From: Peribacillus sp. Bi96
GTDB taxonomy: Bacteria; Bacillota; Bacilli; Bacillales; DSM-1321
DNA length: 64,000 nucleotides
Direction of reading: 5' to 3'
Assembly: GCF_918698115.1 (NCBI RefSeq)
Contig: NZ_CAKKLV010000027.1
Location: 1-64,000 of the forward strand
In this document: positions 48,062 through 56,187 of the stretch, in pieces
Layout of the letters: each line of letters begins with the position of its first letter
Numbering within the stretch: position 1 is the first letter of the stretch
Notes under the pieces: model-generated
Databases searched by the model: none
What the model saw: only the letters and a program-made list of their open reading frames with translations
Told to the model about the DNA's origin: nothing
Translations under genes and position numbers: made by a program

Positions 48062-48206
48062 ATGCTGCCGTTTTTACATAAGATGTTTGAAATTAACTTA
48101 ACGCCAGAATTTCTTGACTTGGATTTCTACGAAACAATGGATACCCTAATGCACGAGATGGTTCACTTGTATAATCGGATCCATGATGTTCAAGACGTTC
48201 AACAAA
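48062..48206 (+). pseudogene. SprT-like zinc metalloprotease relic
   Basis: The plus strand encodes FEINLTPEFLDLDFYETMDT followed by LMHEMVHLYN and RIHDVQD. This is the HExxH-bearing segment of SprT-like proteins found in Bacillus phage and mobile regions. The N-terminal part and everything after about 48206 (YHNKRFK-like motif and zinc ribbon) are missing. The remaining frame runs into sequence belonging to the opposing kinase gene. Confidence 0.75.
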
Positions 48207-48215
48207 AACCCACAC

Positions 48216-49007
48216 TTAAATCCACCCTTTTCCATTTTCACGAATGAATTTAATATCGTTTTGATAATGTTCAAGATGCCCTTCATCTATCATCATTTGA
48301 AAAGCAACGTCACCTTCACTGGCTTTTCTTGTAATTGTTTTACATAAACCTTCCAATCGTAGCAATACCATTTCCAAATAATCTTCTTCTATCCCCTCAC
48401 CGTAAGATTCAAAAAACAATCTAACTCTTTGTTTAATACGGTTAGCGTGCTGTGATGAATCATAATAAACTTTCTCACCTGTTTCAGAAAAATAAAATCT
48501 ACTTAAGGGGACAATAGTATAAAGAGTATAAGCCATGTCCCAAAGTTTTGGACCAGGTCCAGCAACATCGAAATCAATAATACCTATTGGGCTTTCATGT
48601 TTAAAAATAATGTTGTATATCGCAAAATCATTATGGCATACTACCTCAAATTGCTGGGGGGTGTTATCTATCGATTGCCAGCTATCATCAAATGAAAAAT
48701 CACTCACTGAATCATGATACAGACGGAGCATTTTCGCTACTTTTATTAAGACATCATCAGACCACATGTATTCTTTTAAAGGATGATTACCAGCTTTTCC
48801 TTCAATAAATGATAATATCTCTCTTCCTTTTTCATCAATACCTAAAAACTTTGGGGCATAACTGAAACCTTTGTTCTCCAAATGCTTTAATAGCTTATGA
48901 ATTTTAGGACTATCTGGCTTTAATTCTCGTCGTACAGTATCTCCCGAACGATAAACCCTAGAGACATTCCCTCCTGTTAGCATTTCTTCGTTTTCATGGT
49001 TTGACAT
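48216..49007 (-). CDS. Aminoglycoside phosphotransferase-fold kinase
   Basis: The 263-residue protein has the APH/choline-kinase fold. The Brenner-type catalytic loop is VVCHNDFAIYNIIF (Asp near 148) and the metal-binding loop is PIGIIDFDVAGPGP. The N-terminal lobe is short, with SRVYRSGDTVRRELKP. It phosphorylates a small hydroxyl-bearing compound. The substrate (antibiotic, choline, other) cannot be inferred. A GGAGGGATATTCAG ribosome site precedes the ATG. It is an isolated gene in the accessory region. Confidence 0.82.
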   Translation of the reverse strand: MSNHENEEMLTGGNVSRVYRSGDTVRRELKPDSPKIHKLLKHLENKGFSYAPKFLGIDEKGREILSFIEGKAGNHPLKEYMWSDDVLIKVAKMLRLYHDSVSDFSFDDSWQSIDNTPQQFEVVCHNDFAIYNIIFKHESPIGIIDFDVAGPGPKLWDMAYTLYTIVPLSRFYFSETGEKVYYDSSQHANRIKQRVRLFFESYGEGIEEDYLEMVLLRLEGLCKTITRKASEGDVAFQMMIDEGHLEHYQNDIKFIRENGKGWI

Positions 49008-49061
49008 CTGAATATCCCTCCTTAATATGACTTTCTATAAGCCGTAAAATAAATCCTGTTT

Positions 49062-49150
49062 GTTAAACTACCCTGCCCCTTTAGTTCCATACAAAAAAGG
49101 TTGCCGCAGCAACCCTTTTGTTAAACTATCGACCTTTTAGTTGAAGAATG
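49062..49150. repeat. Dispersed intergenic repeat copy
   Basis: CCCTGCCCCTTTAGTTCCAT, AAAAAAGGTTGCCGCAGCAA and ACCTTTTAGTTGAAGAA in order. The central GTTGCCGCAGCAAC forms a hairpin. Confidence 0.75.
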
Positions 49151-49185
49151 GTTAATTAAAACATAATGTTTAATAATTCTTTCAT

Positions 49186-49317
49186 TTAAAGAACATCAGA
49201 ATGTTTTTCTTTTGATAAATACATCATTTTATGTCCTGCTCCATTTGCTTCTTTCCGTTCGGTTCTTGAAACAAGACTTAAAACAACAAGTGCAAGTGAA
49301 GTAATGATCGATTTGGT
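49186..49317 (-). pseudogene. Membrane permease C-terminal relic
   Basis: The minus strand encodes SIITSLALVVLSLVSRTERK followed by a hydrophilic tail (EANGAGHKMMYLSKEKHSDV) ending at TAA. This is the end of a last transmembrane helix plus a cytoplasmic tail, as in MFS or solute symporters. Upstream frames are closed by a stop, so it is a remnant. The family cannot be fixed from 44 residues. Confidence 0.5.
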
Positions 49318-49351
49318 CTGCTAATTTGGCAGTATATTAAGTAACTCTTTT

Positions 49352-49966
49352 TTAAAATTCCTTTGACTTACCTTTCTTATGTTTGGAAAGGGCAGATAAA
49401 ATGGATTGTTCTCCCTTCTCTCGATTCCCCAAAAATTTCTTGGTCAGTCTTAAACTAGGAACAATTTTGTAAACGATCATGGCTGAAACGATACTGATGA
49501 TGGCTCCAACAAGAACATCTGCTGGATAATGGACACCTACCCAAATTCGCGAAATCCCTACAAGGACTGCCAAAATTACCCATAAAAATCCCCAACCCCT
49601 TTTGAACAACCAGAAGGTTATACAAATTGAAAAAAATATGATCGTATGGTCGCTTGGAAAGGAATTATTGACTGCTTTTTCAACTAACTTATTAACGTTT
49701 GGCAACTCAGCAAATGGTTGATAATTCGAGTGGACTTGCCCTACTATTTTCGCGAATATTTCTGAGATAACTAATGTAATAGATGCACAGATTACCATGA
49801 TTCTATTTTTATTTCTTCGAGAAAACAAAAACATCAGGACTGCCAATACTAAGAAAAAAATCATGTATTCGGCGATAAATACAAAGAAAGGATTTAAATC
49901 GGGGTATTGTTTACCTAGATTATTAATCATTCTAAACAATTTACTATTCATTTCGGACAAAGCCAT
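49352..49966 (-). CDS. PAP2 family undecaprenyl-diphosphatase (BcrC-like)
   Basis: The 204-residue membrane protein with about five helices dephosphorylates undecaprenyl pyrophosphate, recycling the wall carrier lipid. PAP2 motifs are KIVGQVHSNYQPFAE (C1), NNSFPSDHTIIF (C2) and SRIWVGVHYPADVLVGA (C3, with His and Asp), the BcrC/YwoA pattern. Such enzymes give bacitracin resistance when overexpressed. GGAGGAATTTTTCA precedes the ATG. It is a single gene flanked by relic DNA on both sides. Confidence 0.9.
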   Translation of the reverse strand: MALSEMNSKLFRMINNLGKQYPDLNPFFVFIAEYMIFFLVLAVLMFLFSRRNKNRIMVICASITLVISEIFAKIVGQVHSNYQPFAELPNVNKLVEKAVNNSFPSDHTIIFFSICITFWLFKRGWGFLWVILAVLVGISRIWVGVHYPADVLVGAIISIVSAMIVYKIVPSLRLTKKFLGNREKGEQSILSALSKHKKGKSKEF

Positions 49967-50062
49967 TGAAAAATTCCTCCTGATTGAATTTTCACTTTAA
50001 CCTTTATTAAACTCCATTATGTATATAAGTTGAACTTCAATTAAACCTATATTTTACATCTT

Positions 50063-50186
50063 TCAGACAGAAAGTCCATCATCAACTTTCGATATAACGT
50101 ATGCACCTTTAGATACGCCTTCGTATGTTTTCTCTTTTGTCCCTTCAAGCGTTGGTACGTTTTGACGATTCAACACAAGGCGCTTT
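50063..50186 (-). pseudogene. Transketolase relic
   Basis: The minus strand encodes RLVLNRQNVPTLEGTKEKTY and then EGVSKGAYVISKVDDG before a TGA. This closely matches the transketolase segment with the RQNVPxLEGTKEKxYEGVxKGAYV motif near residue 480. Only about 40 of roughly 665 residues remain and no start is present. It is a fragment left by a deletion or recombination next to the GntR operon. Confidence 0.85.
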
Positions 50187-50206
50187 AGAAATCTGTTTAT
50201 TTTAAA

Positions 50207-50253
50207 TTGACTGAATTTTCAGCTTGTGATACAGTTGGTATACCACATACCAA
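50207..50253 (+). promoter_or_regulatory. Promoter and candidate GntR operator
   Basis: TTGACT (50207-50212), a 17-nt spacer and TACAGT (50230-50235) form a sigma-A-like promoter. TTGGTAT, 5 nt and ATACCAA (50235-50253) form an exact inverted repeat, including GGTATACC, over the transcription start and next to the ribosome site. FadR-type GntR proteins bind such short palindromes, so the operon is probably autorepressed. Confidence 0.7.
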
Positions 50254-50264
50254 TAGGAGGAAAA

Positions 50265-50933
50265 ATGAAAAAAATAGATACAGTTATGCCGTTAAGAGAT
50301 ATAGCTTTTGAAGCAATAAAGAAATCAATCTTGAATTATGAACTACTACCTGGTCAAGCAATCTATGAGAGAGATCTAAGTGAAAAATTAGGTGTAAGTA
50401 GGACTCCTGTCAGAGAATCTCTATCGTTGTTAGAAAGAGAAAAATGGATAATTTCAAAACCACGGGTTGGTACATTTATTAATGAAATAACAGAGGAAAA
50501 TGTAATGGAAGTCATGGAAATTCGAATGATTATTGACCGATTCTCATTAGAAAAAATGTGTGGAAATATTACTCTAGAACAAATAAAAGTATTAGAAGGT
50601 TACATTGAGGAGCAAGAAAAAAATAAAACAGATCACCAAAGATTTATTGAATTAGATAAAGAGTTCCATTCTGAAATTGTATTATTAACCAAAAATCAGC
50701 GATTAGAAAAATGGTTTGAGGAAATTGGGGATCAAATTAGATGGTTTGGGTTAAAAGCAATAACTGAGAAGTCGCGTATCGAGGAAACAATATCTGAACA
50801 TAAAGCAATTGTGCAAGGTTTAAAATCACAAGATATTAATCAACTTCTGGTAGCATCAAATAACCATGTGGAAAATACCAAAAATGAAATTATTAATCAA
50901 TTGAGGAGGAATTCAAATGAGAAAAGTAATTAA
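50265..50933 (+). CDS. GntR family transcriptional regulator (FadR subfamily)
   Basis: The 222-residue protein has an N-terminal winged helix (about 5-70) with the GntR signature LPGQAIYERDLSEKLGVSRT and PVRESLSLLE. A helical FCD ligand-binding domain (about 80-215) follows, with the metal-type residues DKEFHSEIVLLTKNQRL and SEHKAIVQGL. ATG 50265 follows AGGAGG; the frame is open further upstream but has no better start. It heads an operon with DUF2848, MFS and nitrilase genes and should sense their substrate. Confidence 0.9.
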   Translation: MKKIDTVMPLRDIAFEAIKKSILNYELLPGQAIYERDLSEKLGVSRTPVRESLSLLEREKWIISKPRVGTFINEITEENVMEVMEIRMIIDRFSLEKMCGNITLEQIKVLEGYIEEQEKNKTDHQRFIELDKEFHSEIVLLTKNQRLEKWFEEIGDQIRWFGLKAITEKSRIEETISEHKAIVQGLKSQDINQLLVASNNHVENTKNEIINQLRRNSNEKSN

Positions 50934-51588
50934 TTTACATCTTTCTAATGGAGAGGTTAAAAAACATGAAATTGATATTAATAAAGTAATCGTTGTTGGA
51001 TATGGGGGACGAAATAAAGAAAAAATTCAAGAACACATAGATGAATTAAAAGAATTAGGAATTGCACCTCCACCTAATGTACCAATGATATATCCACAAA
51101 AAGTAGAACAATTAAATTTTTCCAACGAATGTAATGGAAGCAAATTTTCTTCAGGGGAAACAGAGTATGTGTTATTCCATGACGGAAAAGAATGGTTGGT
51201 TACCCTTGGCAGCGATCATACTGATCGAGAATTAGAAAAAGAAGATATTTTAAAGTCTAAATCAATATGTGATAAACCTCTTGCAACTGATTTTTGGAGA
51301 TTAACAGATTTAAAAGAAGACTGGGATACTATTATTTTACGATCTTATGTTACTTCAAATGGAGAAAAATGTTTATATCAAGAAGACACTTTAGAAGCAC
51401 TCTTGGAGGTTGATGTTTTATTAGAAAAGCTGGATAAGTTGGGGGAAAAGGATTTAAAACATACTGTTATTTTCTCAGGTACTGTTCCTACAAAAAATGG
51501 TTTTATTTTTGGTGATAAATTTGAATATGAAATTGAACACCCCAAGTTAAACAGAAAAATTAAACATCATTATTCCATTGTTTATTAA
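50917..51588 (+). CDS. DUF2848 family protein
   Basis: The 223-residue protein matches what I recall of DUF2848, proteins related to the fumarylacetoacetate hydrolase fold. Visible segments are VGYGGRNKEKIQEHIDELKE, ETEYVLFHDGKEWLVTLGSD, HTDRELEKEDILKSKSICDK and FSGTVPTKNGFIFGDKFEYE. Its function is unknown; it is typically found in small-molecule catabolic clusters. The gene overlaps the end of gntR by 17 nt with a GAGGAGG ribosome site, so it is translationally coupled. Confidence 0.82.
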   Translation: MRKVINLHLSNGEVKKHEIDINKVIVVGYGGRNKEKIQEHIDELKELGIAPPPNVPMIYPQKVEQLNFSNECNGSKFSSGETEYVLFHDGKEWLVTLGSDHTDRELEKEDILKSKSICDKPLATDFWRLTDLKEDWDTIILRSYVTSNGEKCLYQEDTLEALLEVDVLLEKLDKLGEKDLKHTVIFSGTVPTKNGFIFGDKFEYEIEHPKLNRKIKHHYSIVY

Positions 51589-51600
51589 GGGGGGATTGTT

Positions 51601-52857
51601 TTGAAAAAGAAACCTACAAAAGTTAGATGGGGACTAGCATTCTTTTTCTTTATAATAGGTGTAATCGCTTACATGGACAGATCAAATATTTCAATAATAG
51701 CAAAGCCAATGATGGATGATTTAGGCTTAGATAAAGTTCAGTTTGGCATGCTTGCTTCATTATTCTCATTAGGTTATGCGTTAGTTCAAATTCCAGCAGG
51801 ACTTTTGGCAGAAAAGTTTGGTCCAAGAAAAATGATCACTTTTGCTTTAGTATGGTGGTCAGTATTTACGGGTTTGACGGGTATAGTTAAATCTCACGGT
51901 CTATTGTTTATGGTGAGATTCTTATTTGGGATAGGTGAAGGACCGATGTTTCCAGCTAACGCCGTATTTAATACAAACTGGTTTAGAAGAGATGAAAAGG
52001 CCAGAGCATCTAGTGCTTTATTGGCCGGTTCATATTTTGGACCAGTTATTGCCCCTATCGTTACGGTTTATATCTATCAATATTTTGGTTGGCAAGCTGT
52101 ATTTTATATTTTTGGATTAATAGGAATAATCATTGCGGGTGTATGGTATGTTATAGCCCGAGACTATCCAGAAATACATAAATTAGTGAATGAACAAGAA
52201 AAAAAATATATACTTGAAGACAGGGAAATTATTGATACCGCTAAAGTTAGAGCCCCATGGAATACTTTTCTGAAAAGCTATAGATTTTGGGCGTTAGGAG
52301 TACAATATTTTGTTGTTTTATATATTATTACTTTCTTTTTAGTTTGGTTACCTACCTATTTACTGGAAGATAGAGGGTTCTCATTAAGTAAAATGGGATT
52401 TGCTGCAAGCTTACCTTGGTTAGCAATACTGATAACTGTAATGACTGGTGGTATCCTTTCTGACTACTTAGTACGTAAAGGTTTTTCAAAGCAAATATCA
52501 AGATCCTCTTTAGCTATATCAGGTTTAATAGTATTTATTATATCAATGTACCTTGCTGTTATGACAACATCACCTTATATGAATGTTTTATGGTTATCAT
52601 TATGCTTGGGTTCACTAGGATTCACAGTAGTGTGTTCATGGGCTTCTGCTACAGACCTTGGAAGAAACTTTTCAGGTTCGGTTTCAGGTTGGATGAACTT
52701 GTGGGGAAATCTAGGCGCGTTTGTATCACCGTTATTATGTGGGTGGTTAGCAGAAAACTTTGGGTGGAATATCACATTAGGAGTAACTGTAATCCCTGTG
52801 TTTATTGCAGCTATTTTATGGTTGTTTGTGAAACCTGATACTTCATTACTAAACTAA
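51601..52857 (+). CDS. MFS transporter, anion:cation symporter (tartrate/hexuronate-like) type
   Basis: The 418-residue protein has 12 hydrophobic helices. It begins with the ACS-type segment FFFIIGVIAYMDRSNISIIA and motif A AGLLAEKFGPRKMITFALV. Such carriers import organic acids or their amides. The TTG start is 7 nt after GGGGGG and 12 nt after the DUF2848 stop. Operon partners (a nitrilase and a hydrolase-fold protein) suggest an amide- or lactam-containing acid as substrate. Confidence 0.88.
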   Translation: MKKKPTKVRWGLAFFFFIIGVIAYMDRSNISIIAKPMMDDLGLDKVQFGMLASLFSLGYALVQIPAGLLAEKFGPRKMITFALVWWSVFTGLTGIVKSHGLLFMVRFLFGIGEGPMFPANAVFNTNWFRRDEKARASSALLAGSYFGPVIAPIVTVYIYQYFGWQAVFYIFGLIGIIIAGVWYVIARDYPEIHKLVNEQEKKYILEDREIIDTAKVRAPWNTFLKSYRFWALGVQYFVVLYIITFFLVWLPTYLLEDRGFSLSKMGFAASLPWLAILITVMTGGILSDYLVRKGFSKQISRSSLAISGLIVFIISMYLAVMTTSPYMNVLWLSLCLGSLGFTVVCSWASATDLGRNFSGSVSGWMNLWGNLGAFVSPLLCGWLAENFGWNITLGVTVIPVFIAAILWLFVKPDTSLLN

Positions 52858-52881
52858 ATATAATTAAGAGGAGTGACAAAT

Positions 52882-53670
52882 GTGAATTATTTAGTATTTC
52901 AAATGGATTTAGTAGTTGGTAATCCTGAAGAGAATAGGAAAATCATTGAACGCTGGTTAGAAGGTAACTATAGTGATGATGTGGATGTAGTAGTACTTCC
53001 TGAAATGTGGTCTACGGGCTATGCGTTGGAGGAATTGGAGGAAATTTGTAAAGCGGATGGCAATCAATCCATTGAATTTTTACAATTACTAGCTAAGAAG
53101 TTTAATGTTAACTTGGTGGGTGGCTCAATTGCCATATTAGAAGGTAAAGATATCTTTAATCGTGCGGTTATTGTAAATCGAATGGGTGAGATTGTTCATA
53201 AATATGACAAGATGCACCTTGTTCCGATGTTAGATGAGCCCAAGTTTTTAACGGGCGGTCATAATCAAGTGGAAGTGTTCGAACTTGAAGGTGTGAAAAT
53301 GGGAATTATTATTTGTTACGATTTACGATTCCCTGAAATTATTCGTGACTTAGCATTACAAGGTATTCAAGTGTTACATATCGTTGCGGAGTGGCCACTG
53401 GCAAGGAAAACACATTGGAATACGTTACTTCGTGCACGCGCAATTGAGAACCAAATGTATGTTGTTGCATCAAATGTAACGGGTACAAAATTAGGAGTGG
53501 AATTCGCAGGTTGCTCACAAATTATAGATCCATGGGGAGACATTATTCAAAAATTAGATCAAGAAGTTGGTGAATTAAAGGCAACTTTAGATTTAGAGAA
53601 AGTACTCCAAATAAGAAAAGATGTTCCTATATTCGATTCCAGAGTACCAGGAAAATATAGAAAGTTATAA
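52882..53670 (+). CDS. Carbon-nitrogen hydrolase (nitrilase superfamily, omega-amidase-like)
   Basis: The 262-residue enzyme hydrolyses an amide to acid and ammonia. The catalytic triad is visible: Glu in DVVVLPEMWSTGYAL, Lys in KYDKMHLVPM and Cys in MGIIICYDLRFPEI. Length and motifs fit the omega-amidase/N-carbamoyl branch. The frame opens at GTG 52873, which touches the AAGAGGAG ribosome site. GTG 52882, 9 nt downstream of it, is the better start. It is the last gene of the GntR operon, which ends at a terminator. Confidence 0.9.
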   Translation: MNYLVFQMDLVVGNPEENRKIIERWLEGNYSDDVDVVVLPEMWSTGYALEELEEICKADGNQSIEFLQLLAKKFNVNLVGGSIAILEGKDIFNRAVIVNRMGEIVHKYDKMHLVPMLDEPKFLTGGHNQVEVFELEGVKMGIIICYDLRFPEIIRDLALQGIQVLHIVAEWPLARKTHWNTLLRARAIENQMYVVASNVTGTKLGVEFAGCSQIIDPWGDIIQKLDQEVGELKATLDLEKVLQIRKDVPIFDSRVPGKYRKL

Positions 53671-53676
53671 AGTAGG

Positions 53677-53717
53677 AGCTACTCCAGAGATATCAATCTT
53701 TAGGAGTAGCTTTTTCA
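53677..53717 (+). terminator. Terminator of the GntR-nitrilase operon
   Basis: AGCTACTCC pairs with GGAGTAGCT, followed by five T, just after the nitrilase stop. Confidence 0.85.
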
Positions 53718-53784
53718 GGTGTAATTCAACAAAGCGTATATTTAATCGGAAATTCAGATAAGTATATAACTAATCGTCGCTGCT

Positions 53785-53830
53785 CTTTAAAGAACTAACG
53801 CACCGGTTAGTTCTTTAAGATAAGCGATTC
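53785..53830. repeat. Short palindromic relative of the dispersed repeat
   Basis: CTTTAAAGAACTAACGCACC is followed by GGTTAGTTCTTTAAG, forming an inverted repeat whose right part resembles the CACCCGTTAGTT end of the dispersed repeats. Confidence 0.5.
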
Positions 53831-53867
53831 TTATTAAAGAGTCTCGCCCTTTTCTTGAATAAGCACA

Positions 53868-54028
53868 TAACTTTGTATTAGCTGGTATTCTCCCTCTTAA
53901 AGCAAGTTACTTTGTCACAGGGTTTCAACCTTAGGAATTCTCCACCAGTTGCCTGTCAGCTACCGAACGTCTTGGCACTTACTTGGGTTGGACTTTCGCT
54001 AACTAGCAATTAACTGCTTGCTGGGCAC
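53868..54028 (-). mobile_element. Group IIC-like intron 5' fragment (domain I relic)
   Basis: Reading the minus strand from 54028, GTGCCCAGCA is followed by GTTAGCGAAAGTCCAACCC, GTTCGGTAGCTGACAGGCAA, GGAGAATTCCTAAGG and GAAACCCTGTGACAAAG. The order and spacing recall the 5' end and domain I of bacterial group IIC introns such as the Oceanobacillus one. It begins about 15 nt downstream of a stem-loop on the same strand, the known preferred target of class C introns. No reverse transcriptase or domains V-VI follow, so it is a truncated remnant. Identification is by recollection, not alignment. Confidence 0.5.
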
Positions 54029-54042
54029 GAAGGAAGTAAAGA

Positions 54043-54092
54043 GACGGTTCTTGTGCTTCACCAGCAAGTGAATGAAGCACAAGAACCGCCGT
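54043..54092. terminator. Strong hairpin, terminator- or REP-like
   Basis: ACGGTTCTTGTGCTTCA (54044-54060) pairs with TGAAGCACAAGAACCG (54073-54088). It lies about 25 nt after the stop of the minus-strand amidohydrolase and lacks a long T run. The ACGGTTCTTGTGC arm resembles dispersed hairpins I have seen in Bacillaceae. Confidence 0.6.
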
Positions 54093-54114
54093 CCCCGTTC
54101 ATCCTATCCTTAAT

Positions 54115-55848
54115 TTAATTTTCGTAGATAACCTTATCGTTCACAATTGTCTTAAGTACTTTGATTTCTTTAATTTTTATAGGGTCAATTGTTAACGGAT
54201 TTTCTTTCAGAACAACAAAGTCTGCAAATTTCCCTTTTTCGATTGAGCCTTTTTCATTTTCCTCGAAGTTTTGCCATGCTGCATCACTTGTTACTGCGCG
54301 AAGTGCCTCTAATGGTGTGATTCTTTGCTTCGGACCAATCACCTTGCCGCTTCTTGAAATCCGGTTAACAGCAGACCATACTGCCTGCATCGGATCCATT
54401 GGGGTAATGTGAGAATCAAGATGAATGCTAAATTTAATACCACGATCAATGGACGATTTTAGAGGGCTCATCATAGCTGCTCGTTCAGGCCCCATGAATA
54501 TATCCCTGTGCTGATCGCCCCAAAAGAAGGTATGGGAAACAAAATATGATGGTGTAACACCCAGTTTCTTCATTTCATCCAATTGATCTATTCTAGCCAT
54601 TTGAGCATGCTCAATACGATGACGCGCATCCTTACGCGGATACTTCTCCTGGGCAGTACGGAAGGCGTAAAGAATATCATCAATCGCTGCGTCTCCGTTA
54701 CCATGAATCGCAATTTGGTATCCACCCTTATGCAATTCCACTACTCGCTTCGTTAATTCCTCACGACTTGTCGCCGGATATCCCCGATAATTTGGATCAT
54801 CTCCCGGCGGCACGTGGTACGGTTTACTTAAATAGCCGGTGTACCCTTGAATGGATCCATCATGAGACAGCTTCACAGCGCCAAGCTTCAACATATCACT
54901 ACCGAAACCTGTTACAAAACCGCCTAATTCACCAGGGGTTATAACGCCACCAAACCCTCCACCCATGGCTGTTACCCTTAACGGCAGCAAACCTTGCTTT
55001 TGATATCTTTGTAAATCAATAAGCCCCTGTTTATTTGCTCCAGCTATAATCGAGGTCGTTACACCTTTTGAGATATAATCCTGGACAGCCTTTTTAAACG
55101 CTGCAAGATTTTCCTCTTCTGTAACAACAGGAATACGCTTGCTTACAAGACCTATAGCAGATTCCTCTAATACCCCTGTCGGTTCTCCTGTCTTAGGGTC
55201 TCTTACGATTACCCCACCAGGTGGATCAGGAGTATCTTTTGTAATTCCTGCCAATTTAAGCGCAACACTATTAGCTACTGCTAAATGTCCGGAAGTATGT
55301 CCGATATAGATTGGATGCTCCGTTGATACCTTATCCAGATCTTCACGTGTCGGGTGACGTCCTTCTGCTAAAAGTGTCTGATCGTACCCTCGCCCGAGTA
55401 TCCATTCACCTTCGTGGGTTTCCATAGCTCGATCTTTCAAGGCAATGATCAGATCATCAATATTTTTAATAGGACCTACCGGTGGACTATTTAAATTAAC
55501 TTGAACAGTCCCGTCCATTCCGGAGCTCGGAAAATGACTGTGGGCATCATAGAATCCCGGCAATAACACTTTATTCTTTAGATCAACGACTTTCGTGTGC
55601 CGTCCCTTTAACTTGCTAATTTTCTTACTTGAACCAACAGCAATGATTTTTCCGTCCTTGACTGCTACAGCTTCGGCAATAGTAGCATCTTTGTCCATGG
55701 TGATAACTTTTCCGTTGAAGTAAACAGTGTCAGGTGCAAGAGGGTCAAGATGGTCCGGAAGTGTACCTGAAGAAAATCCTACTAATGCAAGCACAAAAAC
55801 TAGGGAGAAGATAAACAAATTTCTTTTACTTAAAAAATTTCTTTTCAA
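54115..55848 (-). CDS. Amidohydrolase family protein (YtcJ-like), membrane-anchored or secreted
   Basis: The roughly 577-residue metal-dependent hydrolase of the amidohydrolase-3 type shows the HxH pair in GFYDAHSHFPSSG, Lys/Asp sites in KLSHDGSIQGYTGYL, IAIHGNGDAAID and HRIEHAQMARIDQ. Its C-terminal beta-sandwich ends KGKFADFVVLKENPL. An N-terminal signal or anchor (about 2-30, NLFIFSLVFVLALVGFSSG) is unusual for YtcJ relatives and suggests work outside the membrane. TTG 55848 behind AAAAGGGG gives this signal; ATG 55884 is an alternative start. The substrate is unknown. Confidence 0.85.
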   Translation of the reverse strand: MKRNFLSKRNLFIFSLVFVLALVGFSSGTLPDHLDPLAPDTVYFNGKVITMDKDATIAEAVAVKDGKIIAVGSSKKISKLKGRHTKVVDLKNKVLLPGFYDAHSHFPSSGMDGTVQVNLNSPPVGPIKNIDDLIIALKDRAMETHEGEWILGRGYDQTLLAEGRHPTREDLDKVSTEHPIYIGHTSGHLAVANSVALKLAGITKDTPDPPGGVIVRDPKTGEPTGVLEESAIGLVSKRIPVVTEEENLAAFKKAVQDYISKGVTTSIIAGANKQGLIDLQRYQKQGLLPLRVTAMGGGFGGVITPGELGGFVTGFGSDMLKLGAVKLSHDGSIQGYTGYLSKPYHVPPGDDPNYRGYPATSREELTKRVVELHKGGYQIAIHGNGDAAIDDILYAFRTAQEKYPRKDARHRIEHAQMARIDQLDEMKKLGVTPSYFVSHTFFWGDQHRDIFMGPERAAMMSPLKSSIDRGIKFSIHLDSHITPMDPMQAVWSAVNRISRSGKVIGPKQRITPLEALRAVTSDAAWQNFEENEKGSIEKGKFADFVVLKENPLTIDPIKIKEIKVLKTIVNDKVIYEN

Positions 55849-56127
55849 GAAAAAACCCCTTTTCTGATTTAAGATCCTTTCCATAACACCCCTTGATTTA
55901 TGCCATATACACCGATGATGTTCTAAGAAATATTTCATTTAAACAACTAGAAAGAGCCACCCCCTACTAAATGCTGTTGAAAAAAGCTTCATAGACATCA
56001 TGATGTCCGTACCAAACTTAAATACATTATACGAAATATTCTGAATTTTAAATAGGGATATATTTATTTTTCCCCAAAAATCATTAGGATGGCCCAATTG
56101 TTGAACAAAGATCAAACAGCACTGTTG

Positions 56128-56187
56128 AACTAACCTGACTTTAGTGCCATAAGAAAAAGAGCTGCCAAAGCAACTCTCTTATTGAAG
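56128..56187. repeat. Dispersed intergenic repeat copy, truncated
   Basis: AACTAACCTGACTTTAGTGC, CATAAGAAAAAGAGCTGCC and AAAGCAACTCTCTTATTGAA, lacking the CACCCGTTAG end. It runs into the GerA pseudogene frame. Confidence 0.75.

Noticed and set aside
48216..49966. Antibiotic-resistance cluster (kinase plus PAP2)
   Set aside because: The two genes are 345 bp apart with relic and repeat DNA between them. The kinase substrate is unknown and both families have housekeeping roles.
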